A DNA stretch of 52,603 bases from Saccoglossus kowalevskii. Its lineage: Eukaryota; Hemichordata; Enteropneusta; Harrimaniidae. The number at the start of each line of letters is the position of its first letter. Within the stretch, counting starts at the first letter, position 1. Below are positions 20,693 to 31,116 of this stretch, piece after piece. Both the position numbers and the translations under genes were made by a program. Where the stretch lies: NCBI RefSeq assembly GCF_000003605.2, contig NW_003143305.1, forward strand, positions 108,421-161,023, written 5' to 3'. Below the pieces are notes generated by a model that did not search any database, was not told the origin of the DNA, and saw only the letters and a list, made by a program, of their open reading frames with translations.

Positions 20693-22257
20693 TTTTAATC
20701 GATGACTGACTGAAAATGACTGAAAATACAACGATGATGATGAATGACTGAAAATACAACGATAGTTTAATTTAATTTAATGCTTTTGGCATTACATTCC
20801 TGTAAGCTATTAGCTGAGCAACATAACTCATCACAGAACGCTTGTTACTTTCTTTTAAGTTTAATATGTGTCACTATATATTTTTAATAATATGCCGATA
20901 AATGATCCAAACAATTTTCAGAAAAAAAATGTTTGTTTAGTTCTTTTTTACGTTCTTTTTTACAAGAATTGAAGTAACCACAGGTTAGTGTTCTTATTTA
21001 CGTGAAAATACAACAAATGGATAAACATGTCCCATTAGAAAGCATAGCTCTTACGTAACCACGCACAAGTACGTGTGCTCCATGCGAATAGTACATTAGA
21101 ATACGTCGGGACAAAGTGACGGTGGACCGCGTCATAAAGTTTTTTGTAGGTTAAACTTGCAGGTTTCATCAGTTATTTACTTTTTGGCTGATTTGGACTA
21201 GGGATAAGAGCATTTCAATCTTGTATTGGCAACAAAACAAATTAAATTACAATCTTTATCCCTTAGAAGATGAAAAATAACAATAAGAGTAACATAAATA
21301 GGGAACAGATTGTGATTGTTTTGGTGGTACACAGTATATAATTTGCAAAAAGACAAGTCAATGAACATGTAAATGTAACGCAAGAACCAATGGACTACAG
21401 AAAGCCAGTCATTAAATGTCCATCACCCACACTCAACTACCCAAAATAGCATTGAGCTCGGCTCGAAATTTTGGATAGCTGTTATAGCCTACAGGTATTT
21501 CAAGCACACTGCCACAAGTATGAGCGACAGGTCTTCTGGATTAGCCTTCTAATTTCACAAAAGTGTAATTGGTTCTGGAGATACTAAATCGGAACCTGTA
21601 CAATATCTCAAAGTATTTCAGTTGTGTAGTAGTCCATGCATCTTATATACTGTTTAAGATAGATGGCAACTGTTGCCGGTTCGCAACAGTTAGATATGTG
21701 GCGCCCTCTAGTGGTCATTTTGTTTTGTTCGAAGTTGACCCTTTTACCTTTTTGAAAATCACAAGTTTTCACGATACCGCGGCATTTGATTTGACTCGTC
21801 ACTAAAGCTAAATTCATTCACGCCATTCCATGGCCAAGACACAAACGTAAGTGTGATCTTATTTCCTGTTACTACTGTAATAACGACATCCTTCAGAATT
21901 GTTAATTGTTTCTAAGTGCAATTTCACACGAGACGTCGTAGGTCAGCATGATGTGGAAAATTCCGTGAAACTTCATGCATTTATTTTTTATCGATGATGA
22001 TCACGTGACCACTATCTCAATGTGTGATGAAATTGACTTGTATCGCAACATCTACTTCTGTATTTTTATTGTTCGCTATTATTGGTCTGTGAGCCGCCAA
22101 TATTACGGATGTGTGAATCATATTTTATTGTTTAAAATTTATGTATTTACATCATACTTGTACATTATTTATACCTTTTATTGTCACTCGACCTCGTATA
22201 TCTACTGGATGGGATTAAAGTGACCAATGCGTTGAAAGTTCTGTTTTATCCAATCAA
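20693..22257. other. Largely non-coding; includes a CTCF-like motif
   Basis: No exon was accepted. At 21668-21691 a small perfect inverted repeat (aactgttgc/gcaacagtt) precedes the motif at 21701-21714. Short frames on both strands are AT-driven. Confidence 0.35.
21701..21714 (-). promoter_or_regulatory. CTCF-core-like site
   Basis: The reverse complement, CCACTAGAGGGCGC, fits the published vertebrate/insect CTCF core consensus CCASYAGRKGGCRS at all 14 positions. The same sequence also occurs in some interspersed repeats of animal genomes, so function is unproven. Confidence 0.35.
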
Positions 22258-23195
22258 TTGTGTCGTGTCAATATTCACCCTTACCCGATCAGCAGGAGCT
22301 GTTACAGCAACCTCCTTCTGCCCATCAAACTGCTCAGGAAACAATAGATGGCTGATAACACCATTTGTTGTTGGCTTTCATTCATCATATATATTATTAA
22401 TATCAATTTCCGTTGCAGGCGGTTTCAGGATTGCCCTCCAGGAATCTACTACAAAGCATGAGTTCTTATAAGAGATTTCATGCAGAATGATATGGAATGT
22501 TTCGGCAGTTACTAATTTCCTGCATGCATGGCAGTCCAGCACATCTGTTTTAACAGCTGTGATGTTTTCTAGAGCTCTGCGAAATACCTCACACTCTGGC
22601 AGAAACAAGAAGTATGTCTCACAAAGACCCTCAGGTGGGTGTTGCTGTAATTTACCAAACAAAACCTCCTCCATAAATGGCTTAGCTAGACTAATAGGAA
22701 AGTATCTACCGCTACTTTATGCGTTACCGACTGTACAACACTCGTAGAAATCTCTCCAAAAACTGGTGAAACAATCCCGTGTAACACCACTGCCACTGGC
22801 TAGTTCAACATCCTCGTTGGGCAATACCATTTTAACTATGATGTTCTTTTATTATACTTGGATCTGACAACGCATTTATCATATCACGGAGGATGTCACT
22901 TATGTGGATTGTGGAAGCCTTGTATTGGTTTGTTGGCTGACAACAGGACTTGCATGATCACTTGATGGTAATGTGGCATTCAACACAGAGAAAGAATTCA
23001 TAATATTACTTCCAAAGGTTATAATGTTTGAATCACTGTCTGAATATTGGTAATCTTCTTGTTCAGATGAAACAAAAATAACATCTGACACACCAATATT
23101 ATCAGCACCACGAACAACAACTTCATAACCAACTTCTATATAACATCGCTTACTTGCTCATCACTGCATGTAAGTGTGTCTGTGGCATTCAGCTT
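22258..23195 (-). pseudogene. HECT-like (G2E3-type) ubiquitin-ligase domain relic
   Basis: In minus-strand order: an acidic region (VSSEQEDYQYSDSDSNI); then SDILRDMINALSDPSIIKEH; a frameshift; VKMVLPNEDVELASGSGVTR then DCFTSFWRDFYECCTVGN; a stop; GRYFPISLAKPFMEEVLFGK; LPECEVFRRALENI; VTAETFHIILHEISYK and FVVDSWRAILKPP; another stop; and KPTTNGVISHLLFPE. The 'GSGVTRD...FW..FY...T.G', 'YFP..L...F....LFGE' and 'W..IL' blocks are the N-to-C order of the divergent HECT-like domain annotated as G2/M-phase-specific E3 ligase in many invertebrates and fish, where it is highly multicopy. About 25 residues that normally follow TVGN (the VP..RHD...W segment) are deleted. Two stops, a frameshift and the deletion make it non-functional. 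Confidence 0.7.
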
Positions 23196-23394
23196 GGTGT
23201 CATTAGTGCTTTCTTGCATCTATTCCTGCTGTTTTTTGGGGGCACTGTCTTTTCACGTTGATCTCATATTTACCCTTTACCTTTAATAAAGAACATTTTA
23301 ATAAACAACACGTTTCCCTGTAGTCCGTTATTTACTCGTAGTGGGTGGTCCACGTAGTTTTTAAACATCGTACTGTGTTGTCTTTCTGCTTAAG

Positions 23395-23760
23395 CATTGG
23401 CAGGGTGGGTCGTAACCCCTTGTGGTGGGAACCAGAGAGTCTGGCCTACTACCTACAGAACCACTTTGGTTAACGTTTAAGTTTGTCTTTAGTTAGTTAA
23501 GTTTTCTTGTTGTTTTTTGTCCGACTGCGATTGAAAAATCACTACTACTCGGAGAGGTAGGACGTGTGTTCGTGGAGCTCCGTCATTTTTTGTTTAGAAG
23601 TGGTCGTTTAGAGTTTTTTTTGTCCTTTTACTGCTTTAATTTGTACATACTTGGTCAGGGAGTAGTAATCTATTGTACTTCCTGTGTATACATTTTAAGC
23701 TTTTAACATCGTTCTGCTGTACTTTCTATTCATTTTCGTTTGGGTGTGTTGTGGTTACTG
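23395..23760 (+). promoter_or_regulatory. Possible LINE 5' UTR preceding the ORF1-like relic
   Basis: GC-richer leader containing 'gcagggtgggtcgtaacccc' and 'cactcggagaggtagg'-type sequence, located directly before the first ORF1-like codons. Assignment is by position only. Confidence 0.3.
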
Positions 23761-23763
23761 GTC

Positions 23764-24995
23764 GCCAAGATGGCCACCATTGAAAAAACGCACGTAATAC
23801 ACACCCTGTTGTGCATACGTTTATCGCAATCATACCATCAAATGCGTGGATGGTATTCCAGTGGAAATGTTGAAGTGGTTGGTGACAAAATGATTGTTGC
23901 AGTGTCACGAATGAACAGATCAGTGGTTGTTTTTTTGGGCGCTGTATCGATTTTGTTTGTGTTCAAGGTATTAATATTAGGGGTGAATTGATAACTGAGC
24001 CTTTGGTACGGCCTTCAACAAAACTTGTTTTATCAAATGTTCCCCCATAATGATTGTATTGAAAAAGCCATAGCTCCTCTTGGTCGTATTATAAGTGCTA
24101 TCCGCACGATCCCGCTTGGCTGTAAACGCCCTTCACTAAAACATGTTCAATCGTTCAGAAGGCAAGACTACTTGGTTAAACGCAGATAAAATGAATGGCT
24201 TGCTACCTGTTAGTTCATACAATATTTACGTTTCATCAGACGAATTACAATGTTTTTTATGTAAATCAAAAGGACATATTCGTAAGAATTTCCCACGCGA
24301 CAATGAAACAAACGATATGCAAATACCACGCATGCAAGTACTAACAATAGTACACTTGCAAATAATACTGATTTAACCAAAACTGATTACGAAACAGGTT
24401 TTCCATCACTTGATGACTAAAGTTACACTACGAGTGGCACTAAACCCCGCAAACGCCAGCGCTCATTGTCAAACGATGAGAAAATAGTAATGAAGTACAA
24501 AGTGATACTATTGTGTATATTATTTATTTGCTGGTGAAATAAAACAAGCACAACACCAATAACTGAGAAAGGTATCGATAAACGGATGTAAAATCCAAGG
24601 CATATAGTGACACTTCACATAATGATAATATTATTGATGCAAATGACACTGTTACGTCTAAGGAAAATATTTCAGATGATGTGTATAAATCTACTGTTGA
24701 AGAGAGGGAACTAACCCCTTCTTCGAATCATGTTGCCACACAGGATGAGGCTAACACTGGTGAGTGACCTTCGAGCATTCAAGCTACACCAGATTTGTTC
24801 AATTCACCTGCTTCTCCCATGTCATCTCCTATTCCCAGTTTTCTCTTCTAGAGAGTCATGTGTTTTTGTCACACCATCCACCCCTCTGAATAATACTCGC
24901 GAATCTTTGGATGACACCGAATCTGTTGGGTCTGACATATCTAATATATCATACGTTTCTCAAGCTAGTATTTTTAATTTTATTTTTATTTTTAA
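23764..24995 (+). pseudogene. LINE ORF1-like (gag-like, CCHC) relic
   Basis: Plus-strand pieces in order: MATIEKTHVIHTLL region (23770-23950); GINIRGELITEPLVRPST then KLVLSNVPP (23966-24050); a frameshift; DCIEKAIAPLGRII, IRTIPLGCK and HVQSFRRQDYLVKRR; a stop; SYNIYVSSDELQCFLCKSKG then HIRKNFPRD (24200-24300); and an acidic, Ser/Thr-rich tail ending SVGSDISNISYVSQASI. 'V.LSNVPP', 'SFRRQ.Y' and 'CFLCK..GH....C' are the conserved stations of ORF1 of many arthropod and invertebrate LINEs, a nucleic-acid-binding protein. The last Cys of the zinc knuckle is Phe here. No endonuclease or RT follows; after 25.0 kb the sequence becomes unrelated, so the insertion is 3'-truncated or interrupted. Confidence 0.65.
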
Positions 24996-25189
24996 TTAAA
25001 AGTTGTACATGTATCTACAAGTTTCTTAATAAATTTTGATATTTTACCTTAAAAAATGGGCAAGGCAGGTTTCTTCTACTATACCTATTGTAGAACGCTC
25101 ATATCTTTCTTGCCGCTCAATTTTTACTGTAATGTCAACCCCACGCTCACCCGCTATACACAAGAGCTCAAATCTTACAAGAGATACAA

Positions 25190-25456
25190 TCAATTACCAT
25201 CCTTGCACATATAACCGAAATACTTGGCCAGAGGCATTTCCCCACTTGTTATATTAGCAGTCTGGAAGAGTAGTATGTATACGGAATGGGCATAAGAAGC
25301 TTCGTTCTCAGTTTTACTGTCTACAAAGTAAGTACCGTCAATACACCGAAAAACAAGTCGGAGGGTTTTCTTCATGACCGTTTTGCAACAGTCTGGTTTT
25401 GTGTTTATTATCTGGTGGACTGCTGCATTTACTAGTCGGCGTCCGACTATGTACAT
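25190..25456 (-). CDS. Unidentified 88-codon frame abutting the P-like element
   Basis: Minus-strand frame containing NAAVHQIINTKPDCCK, MKKTLRLVFRCIDGTYFVD and MPLAKYFGYMCKDGN-stop, reaching to within 6 bp of the left terminal inverted repeat. Its amino-acid mix looks protein-like, and an acceptor-like 'actagtaaatgcag' lies near its start. It may be an exon of a gene into which the element inserted, but no continuation was recognised on the far side at 30095. Function unknown. Confidence 0.2.
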   Translation of the reverse strand: MYIVGRRLVNAAVHQIINTKPDCCKTVMKKTLRLVFRCIDGTYFVDSKTENEASYAHSVYILLFQTANITSGEMPLAKYFGYMCKDGN

Positions 25457-25461
25457 ATTAC

Positions 25462-25492
25462 CATGGAAGGTAAAAAGAGAGGAGATAGGACG
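25462..25492 (+). repeat. Left terminal inverted repeat of the P-like element
   Basis: 31 nt beginning CATGGAAGG and ending GATAGGACG; inverted partner at 30064-30094. Confidence 0.85.
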
Positions 25493-25559
25493 ACTTTTAA
25501 TCCGATTTATTTCTTTTGTTTCAAGCTGACAATATCGCCTTATTGCTATTGTTTATATT

Positions 25560-25900
25560 TCGTTTTACCCCGTCACCAGTACCGCTTATTTACTCAGCGA
25601 AATGGGATGAACTCACATTTTTCGTGACTGAAAAAAAAATCACCGTCACGAGTGGCACTGCGCATAAGCGAAGAGACGGAAGAGTGTATGCGCAGAAAGG
25701 TTCACATGACGTCATTGACAAAGCCCGACACCCGAAACGAAACGATCGTCCGTTGTTTTCCAACGTGAGCGGATGATACGCTGATCGGTCTCTGCACGTA
25801 AACTTGTTCCATTTTTAAAGACGAAAAAACTACACGCCCGGTTGTCTCCCGGAGTATTTAAAAAGCTCAAGTGGGACTTTATGTCAGGCACTTTCAGGTA
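25560..25900 (+). promoter_or_regulatory. Probable promoter and leader exon of the P-like transposase
   Basis: GC-rich compared with the rest of the element (CpG-containing stretches around 25660-25780), followed by a near-consensus donor CAG|GTAAGC at about 25900. The next usable acceptor on this strand is at 26519, directly before the first transposase codons. Confidence 0.4.
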
Positions 25901-26519
25901 AGCTTTGTCTTGTTTGTATGCGGTGATATGCAATGGTGAAAAAAACGAGATTTTTTCGCAATAGTTTCGCCATTTTGTTACCGCCTCGACACAACAAATA
26001 TACTTATAAATACGTTGTGTGTGATCATATGGAAGGTGGTGCGATGTTAGAACCCTGGTGTGATCACGAACAGTTATTGTGTCAGTTTTCTGATATGAGC
26101 ATATAAATACATATTTTTCATTTCATTTTAACGAGTTTTAAGTTATTGTCCGCGATTGAAATACTCAAATAGGGAAAGATGTTGGGTTATGGTTATGTTG
26201 CTGTCTTGCTTGATAGTTTTACTGGCGCAGCAAGATTTGTTGTCATGTTTGAATTTGTTTAACATTCAATAAGAAAACTCTGAGAATGCAAACTGTTTTG
26301 TTCAGTTTTTATTTTTTTGCGAGGGGGGGTGTTATTGCAGATGTGGTTGCACTGCTTACTGAGATAATTCTGAGAAGTAGCTTATAAATGACTTTTCAGT
26401 AATTATTTCCTTGACAATAGAAATAATTTTTTAGCTACTGTGATTAAGCTGAATGCATTAACATTTAATGGTTTGAAATGGTATTGTAGTTTTGATTTTT
26501 TGGCTTGTCTCTTTTCCAG

Positions 26520-27890
26520 ATGTTGAAATCACTATGTAGACTTTATGGCAGTGGGAAAGCCATTCCTAATGACAGAAAGCCTATATTAAAGGAAAAACAT
26601 TTTAGAGGGATCCAACATGCTCTTAACATCAATGTTAAAGAAGCTGACAACACTGTCTTACCCCCCTTACTTATGCAAGGCCTGTGATGCCAAACTTGGT
26701 CGCTATAATAGTAAAAGAAACCGGCATATGAAGGTTGAACTAAATATTATTCCTCACATTTTTATGCAACAATGGGTTTAACATCACTGTAAAGGATTCA
26801 GGAGTGTGCTGTTGGAAGACATGTGAAAACAACAAACTGGTCTCTCTTCGTTTGGAAATCAGTCACAACTCATGGTGTTTGGGAAACTGTCCAATAATTC
26901 ACCACTGTTGAATAACATTCCTCCAAAACTTTGTGTGGAGTCCTGCAAAAAGTTGTTGCAGACAATTACATCTTTTGATATTTGCATTGGCAATAATGGC
27001 TTTGAAGATCTTTGTCGCATGGTTACATTACAGATAGCCATCTTTCTAAACAAAGATAATGAAGTGGATGCCTACGAGCAGGATCTAGATACCTACAAGA
27101 CAATAAGAAGCACTAAATGTGAATATCTTGTCACTGGAAGTAGTTCCTTAAGATGTGCAGGCTGCACTGCATATAGATGTAGCCTGAGAGCAAAAAAATG
27201 AAGGCAAATAACAACAACAGATGGGAAGTAAAAGACAAGAAATGATTTGTTAACAAGAAATCAACTACAAGAGAAAGCTAGTAGCCTCCAGAAGGAAGTA
27301 AAACAAGTTAAAAGAAGATCGGTAAGACTACAGGAACACATTCAGGCTGCTCTTTTGGTGAACAGATAGACAATGGTGCAGCCGCTTCATTCACAACGAT
27401 TATGGAAAGCAAGGACTCGGAAATCCAGTCAACTTTTCCTGAAAACAGTCCAGTCTTTTTTTGGCAAAACATAAAAACCAAAGAAGATGGCATCCGTTAA
27501 TAATGAAGTGGTGCATCGCATTGCATGCTAAATTCTCATCAGCTTACAACTTTTTGAGGTCAACAAACACTCTGGTACTCCCTCATGAAACCACACTTCG
27601 TGATTATAGCCAATACACCACAGCCACGAATGGAGTTAACTCCAAAATTATACAGCGCATTAAAGATGAGATTCAGTTTGACAAGATGCCCGAATACAAA
27701 CGAAATGTTATGTTAGTTTTTGACTAGATCAGGATTAAAAGTGGTCTTGTTTACAGAAAGTCTTCTGGAAAACTGATTGGTTTCTGCAATCTAGAGAATG
27801 TAAACGAGGAAATTGCGACCTATGGAGAGAAACTTAAACGAGCTAATGAAATAGAAGATATAGATAAGACACCATTGGCTACGCATGTTT
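26520..27890 (+). pseudogene. P-element-like transposase relic
   Basis: The acceptor 'gtctcttttccag' is followed at once by ATG: MLKSLCRLYGSGKAIPNDRK then ILKEKHFRGIQHALNINV. A one-base slip in a C-run (about 26661-26666) is followed by CKACDAKLGRYNSKRNR. This makes a C..C/C..C zinc-binding N-terminus (second Cys now Tyr) in place of a THAP domain. Next come NNIPPKLCVESCKKLLQTI and STKCEYLVTGSSSLRCAGC (26872-27201), a coiled coil (LQEKASSLQKEVKQVKRR, about 27262-27320), then the transposase start RRWHPLIMKWCIALHAKFSS, LPHETTLRDYSQYTT and EYKRNVMLVFD, a stop, and IRIKSGLVYRKSSGKLIGFC up to THVL. 'HPL..KWC..L...S..AY..LR' and 'LRDYT.Y' and 'FD...IK..LVY...GEL.GF' are hallmarks of the P/THAP9 catalytic domain; the first catalytic Asp is in LVFD. 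Everything after THVL (GTP-binding insertion, remaining acidic residues) is missing. Confidence 0.75.
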
Positions 27891-28385
27891 TGCGGGAAAG
27901 TAAGATTTTTGGCCAGATTTCTCATTATTATTAATGTGATTTCTTCCAATATCACTTGTATACCACTTTTGCAGTATTTGCAAAGTGGAAATGTAAATCT
28001 AAAATGATGTATTAGTGTCAATAAAAACATCTACATATGTACAAAATTAGGTGTAATTATTTACTATAAAGTGGAATCAATTTACATCAAGAATATTAAT
28101 ACATAATTGTGCCCCCTCTCCCTTCAGCAAAAAAATGCATGTTATGAATGGTGATAGATTGTTTTTGATATTAAATTTGCAGTGATCTTCCTGAGAATTC
28201 TAGTCTGCATGGTGGCCCATATACCTAACAATGTAACCAAATTTACATACAAATGCATAGAAATTTTGAGACAGTGACCCAAATTGGCATAAAATTTTCT
28301 TGATGGTTTGAAAATGGTGAAACCACCATGCTCAATGTTTTTGGAGAACACTGATTTAAAGCAATGAATGCCTAACTACATCAAT
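27891..28385. other. Spacer between the two convergent genes of the P-like element
   Basis: AT-rich and without a coding relic. An AATAAA at about 28019 could serve the plus-strand transposase. No obvious polyadenylation signal was seen for the minus gene within 100 bp of its stop. Confidence 0.35.
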
Positions 28386-29830
28386 TTACTTCTTCAGTCG
28401 CTTTCTCAGACTCTTCTCGCTCTTACTTGAAACGCTTAAATCCCGCTTCTTTCTCAAAAACATGTATGCACTGACAAATGATCGACATTGTATGTCTGCA
28501 TAACACTCTGGCAACCTCTTTATTTTTAAGAGTTTTAATGTACTATCCAACTGCTGAGACACTATATGCCATCCACTAATCACAGAAGCAGATTTTTGAA
28601 GAGCAGTTAAAATAGTTGATTTCAAGGAAGCATCTCTATAATTTGCAGCACATCTTGTATCAAGGTAGGTTCGGACAACATGTTCAACTCTTCTAAAAAC
28701 AAAGATGCACACTTTTGTTAACTCGAAAAAGCCCACCACTGTTGACAGAATCTACCCACCTCTTGGTATAATGCAAAAATGACATGTTGCCAGGCTGATC
28801 TTTATTGGCCTGCCATGGCCAAGTCTCGAGAAAAGATACACATGCCACAGCAGACTTGTTATTAGGAAACCTAAATCTAATGAGCTTGTGAGGTACAAAG
28901 CCAGCAACATATCTCAGTACCTGCTCCTCGTCTTTATTAATGGGATGTTCATTCTCTTGTTGCAAGTCTGTACAATTGACCCCATCAAATTTTGCATTTA
29001 TCAAAATCTTTACCATCTCGACAATAAAAAACTGAACAAGAAAAGTTAATGCTCTGTCTGACATCTCTACTCTTGATACAGACAACAAATTGAAATAATG
29101 GTATCAATGTCACAGTCAAGAGGTGAAACGACCGACACTTCCCTCAAGAGAATTTGAAGTTATTTCTTCTGGAGACACACATGGCCATAATCAACTAAAA
29201 TCCTATATCAACTGGCGAGGCAATTCCTCAGAATTGTCATCATTAGCTCAAGCACCGGCTGAATTTCATGAGAAAGTTGTTTGTTAAGTTTGAGCTTGGA
29301 GCTGTTAAGAATATTGCTTGCAGCAATGTTGACGAACTTTACACATTGTTCCAAAGCATCAGCTTCCATAAAAGAAGTGGTGCACCTTACTGAAAAAGAG
29401 AAAAAACACAAATTACTATTATTTATTCCATAGAAAAAACGTGAAAAATGAATACAAAGCTAGTAAAAATGTAATATCTGTCACTACAATAAAATCAAGC
29501 AATAGTACATTAATAAAACAGGTTGAAATTTGTTACATAAGCACAAATGAGAATATGGATGATTGATATTTATATCATTAATAAAAAGGGTGGGTAAATA
29601 AAATACCTTAAAGTTTCTTGACCTGTCTTTTGATAACTGCCTCCTCAATTGACTGGGTGATTGGTTCCTTAGAATGTGGTACTGTATCAACACCTGTCGT
29701 AAAAAAGATACAATTTTACAAATGCAAGATGAAGTCGGTAACCACGATGATAGTACCAATGATAACGCTCTAAAACTAGTGAAAAACGGGCATAGTATCT
29801 GACATGTGGTCGAGCTTTCGCACTGCACTA
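28386..29830 (-). pseudogene. Accessory gene inside the P-like element, uncharacterised invertebrate family
   Basis: Minus strand, with several exons visible by borders. 29607-29693 (VDTVPHSKEPITQSIEEAVI then KRQVKKL-stop) has acceptor tttttacgacag and donor AAG|GTATTT. Below 29389 comes FMEADALEQCVKFVNIAASN, then LSHEIQPVLELMMTILRN. The last part, in two overlapping frames (29088-28693 and 28739-28386), reads EEQVLRYVAGFVPHKLIRFR, MSFLHYTKRWVDSVNSGGLF, VFRRVEHVVRTYLDTR, then CYADIQCRSFVSAYMFLRK and a Lys-rich end. The blocks '(L)RYVAGF(V)P..L', 'Y...W...VNRGGLF.VND' and 'VE..VR..L' recur, as I remember, in many predicted but unnamed proteins of cnidarians and lancelets. Stops and frame changes show decay. 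Function unknown; DNA binding or transposition cooperation would be a guess. Confidence 0.55.
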
Positions 29831-30063
29831 TACGCCTTTCAGGTGACTTGTTTCCGGTCTACGCGAAAACATTCAACAGAAAACATTCAACACTCAATTT
29901 AAATTAACACTCAACTATTTGTCTACTACAAACATTGCTGGTATTAAAACTTAAAAAAACATTTAAGAACAGTCATAAAACTTGCATCGTGGACAGAACC
30001 ACGAGTTTTCAGGTATGGTTTCTTCCGTCAACCCCACGATCATCGAACAAGGGAGAACAATAG

Positions 30064-30094
30064 CGTCCTATCTCCTCTCTTGTTGCCTTCCATG
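30064..30094 (-). repeat. Right terminal inverted repeat of the P-like element
   Basis: 31 nt ending CCTTCCATG; inverted partner of 25462-25492 with two mismatches. Confidence 0.85.
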
Positions 30095-30560
30095 ATTGTG
30101 TTTGACGGAAATGACTTAACAGACAAATGTGTACTTGGTTTGTAAATTCAATTGTTGTATTTAAGCAGACAATTTGTAATCCTTTAAAAAGATGTTTATA
30201 TCAGTTGTTGTTTTGTAGGATTAGCGGGACGGGGGAGGAGACAAGGATTCATTTACTTGGTGAACAGTGGGTGAGTTAATTCAGAAAATCGCATGGGTTG
30301 CACCAAGTGCCCATGGGAAATTGAGGACACTGGGCGCTAACATGATCCAGAACGTTAGATGGAAAAAGTTATGACCAAGATACAACTTTCACTAAAAACA
30401 GGCACAGCGCAAAAGTAATGGAATAATATTCTGCGTGCTGGTTTCAGTTTTGACCTGAACCAATGTACACCCCCCTTAATTAAAATTAAACGGTCATAAC
30501 ATCTCGGCAAACATATGGAGACGCACAAGGAGTTAAACTTATGTATCTCCAATATCTTAC

Positions 30561-30654
30561 CTGCAAATAAAATCCATGGCTCATCCACAACATGCTTCAA
30601 CTGGTATAAAACTTGAAATGTCCACTTGGGATAATAACGGTTTATTACCATTCA
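30561..30654 (-). pseudogene. Possible further exon of the OTU/PHD gene relic
   Basis: Acceptor (gtatatgacag) and donor (TTGCAG|GTAAGA) enclose 94 bp. Two frames are readable: NGNKPLLSQVDISSFIPVEA then CCG-stop-AMDFIC, or MVINRYYPKWTFQVLYQLKH then VVDEPWILFAG. The first looks more protein-like, but its phase does not fit the donor of the exon at 30829. The second is open throughout. Assignment to the gene is tentative. Confidence 0.3.
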
Positions 30655-30828
30655 CTGTCATATACTTTGCTAAACTGTTAACAAAATGAGAGTAGCACAG
30701 CATTTTGCATTCATGATATATTTTATAACCATCATGATTTTTGTGATGTAATACAAATCTAAATTGTTAAGAAAAAATTAGGTTTTAATTCTCGATATTC
30801 AATATTATTTATACAAAATGTAACTTAC

Positions 30829-31039
30829 TTGGTAATTGGTAATGCCACATGAATGCAACAAATAAATCTGGCATCTTTGTTCTCATCACCACAAAATGAA
30901 TCAGGATGCAGGCATGCACAACAATAGTGCCATCATGAAAAACAATGCACGTATTGCAACATTGAATCGCCTCCTTTGCACATATTGTAAATTTCTCCAT
31001 AACAGACATTATTTGCAGCTTTTATTAATGAATCTGCAC
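30829..31039 (-). pseudogene. PHD-like zinc finger exon of the OTU/PHD gene relic
   Basis: 211-bp exon, acceptor 'tgttattaataacag' orientation minus, donor CCAA|GTAAGT. It continues in phase from the exon at 31117 (G split codon): ADSLIKAANNVCYGEIYN then MCKGGDSMLQYVHCFS, a TGA, WHYCCACLHPDSFCGDENKD and ARFICCIHVALPIT. 'C..C.GGDSMLQ(C).HC..W.H..C' is the centre of a PHD finger (C4HC3), the methyl-lysine reader of chromatin proteins. One expected Cys is Tyr and the codon after FS is a stop, so the finger is broken. Confidence 0.5.
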
Positions 31040-31116
31040 CTGTTATTAATAACAATGATAATTGCGAGAAATGCTATTAAATAAATTTTGTTTTGACTAA
31101 CATTCTTCACACTTAC

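Larger units (their letters stand above)
25462..30094. mobile_element. P-superfamily DNA transposon relic, 4.63 kb, with two convergent genes
   Basis: 31-bp terminal inverted repeats at 25462-25492 and 30064-30094 match at 29 of 31 positions (differences at repeat positions 10 and 13) and begin CATGGAAGG. Canonical Drosophila P elements also have 31-bp repeats beginning CATG. Inside are a P-like transposase relic on plus (26520-27890) and an unrelated multi-exon gene on minus (28386-29830), arranged tail to tail. The 8 bp outside each end (catattac and attgtgtt) differ, so the target duplication is lost, the ends are misplaced, or the two ends come from different insertions. A GC-rich leader with a donor (CTTTCAG|GTAAGC at about 25900) lies inside the left end and could be the promoter and first non-coding exon of the transposase. 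Confidence 0.75.

Noticed and set aside
25454-30102. An 8-bp target duplication around the P-like element
   Set aside because: The flanks catattac and attgtgtt do not match, so a target duplication cannot be claimed.
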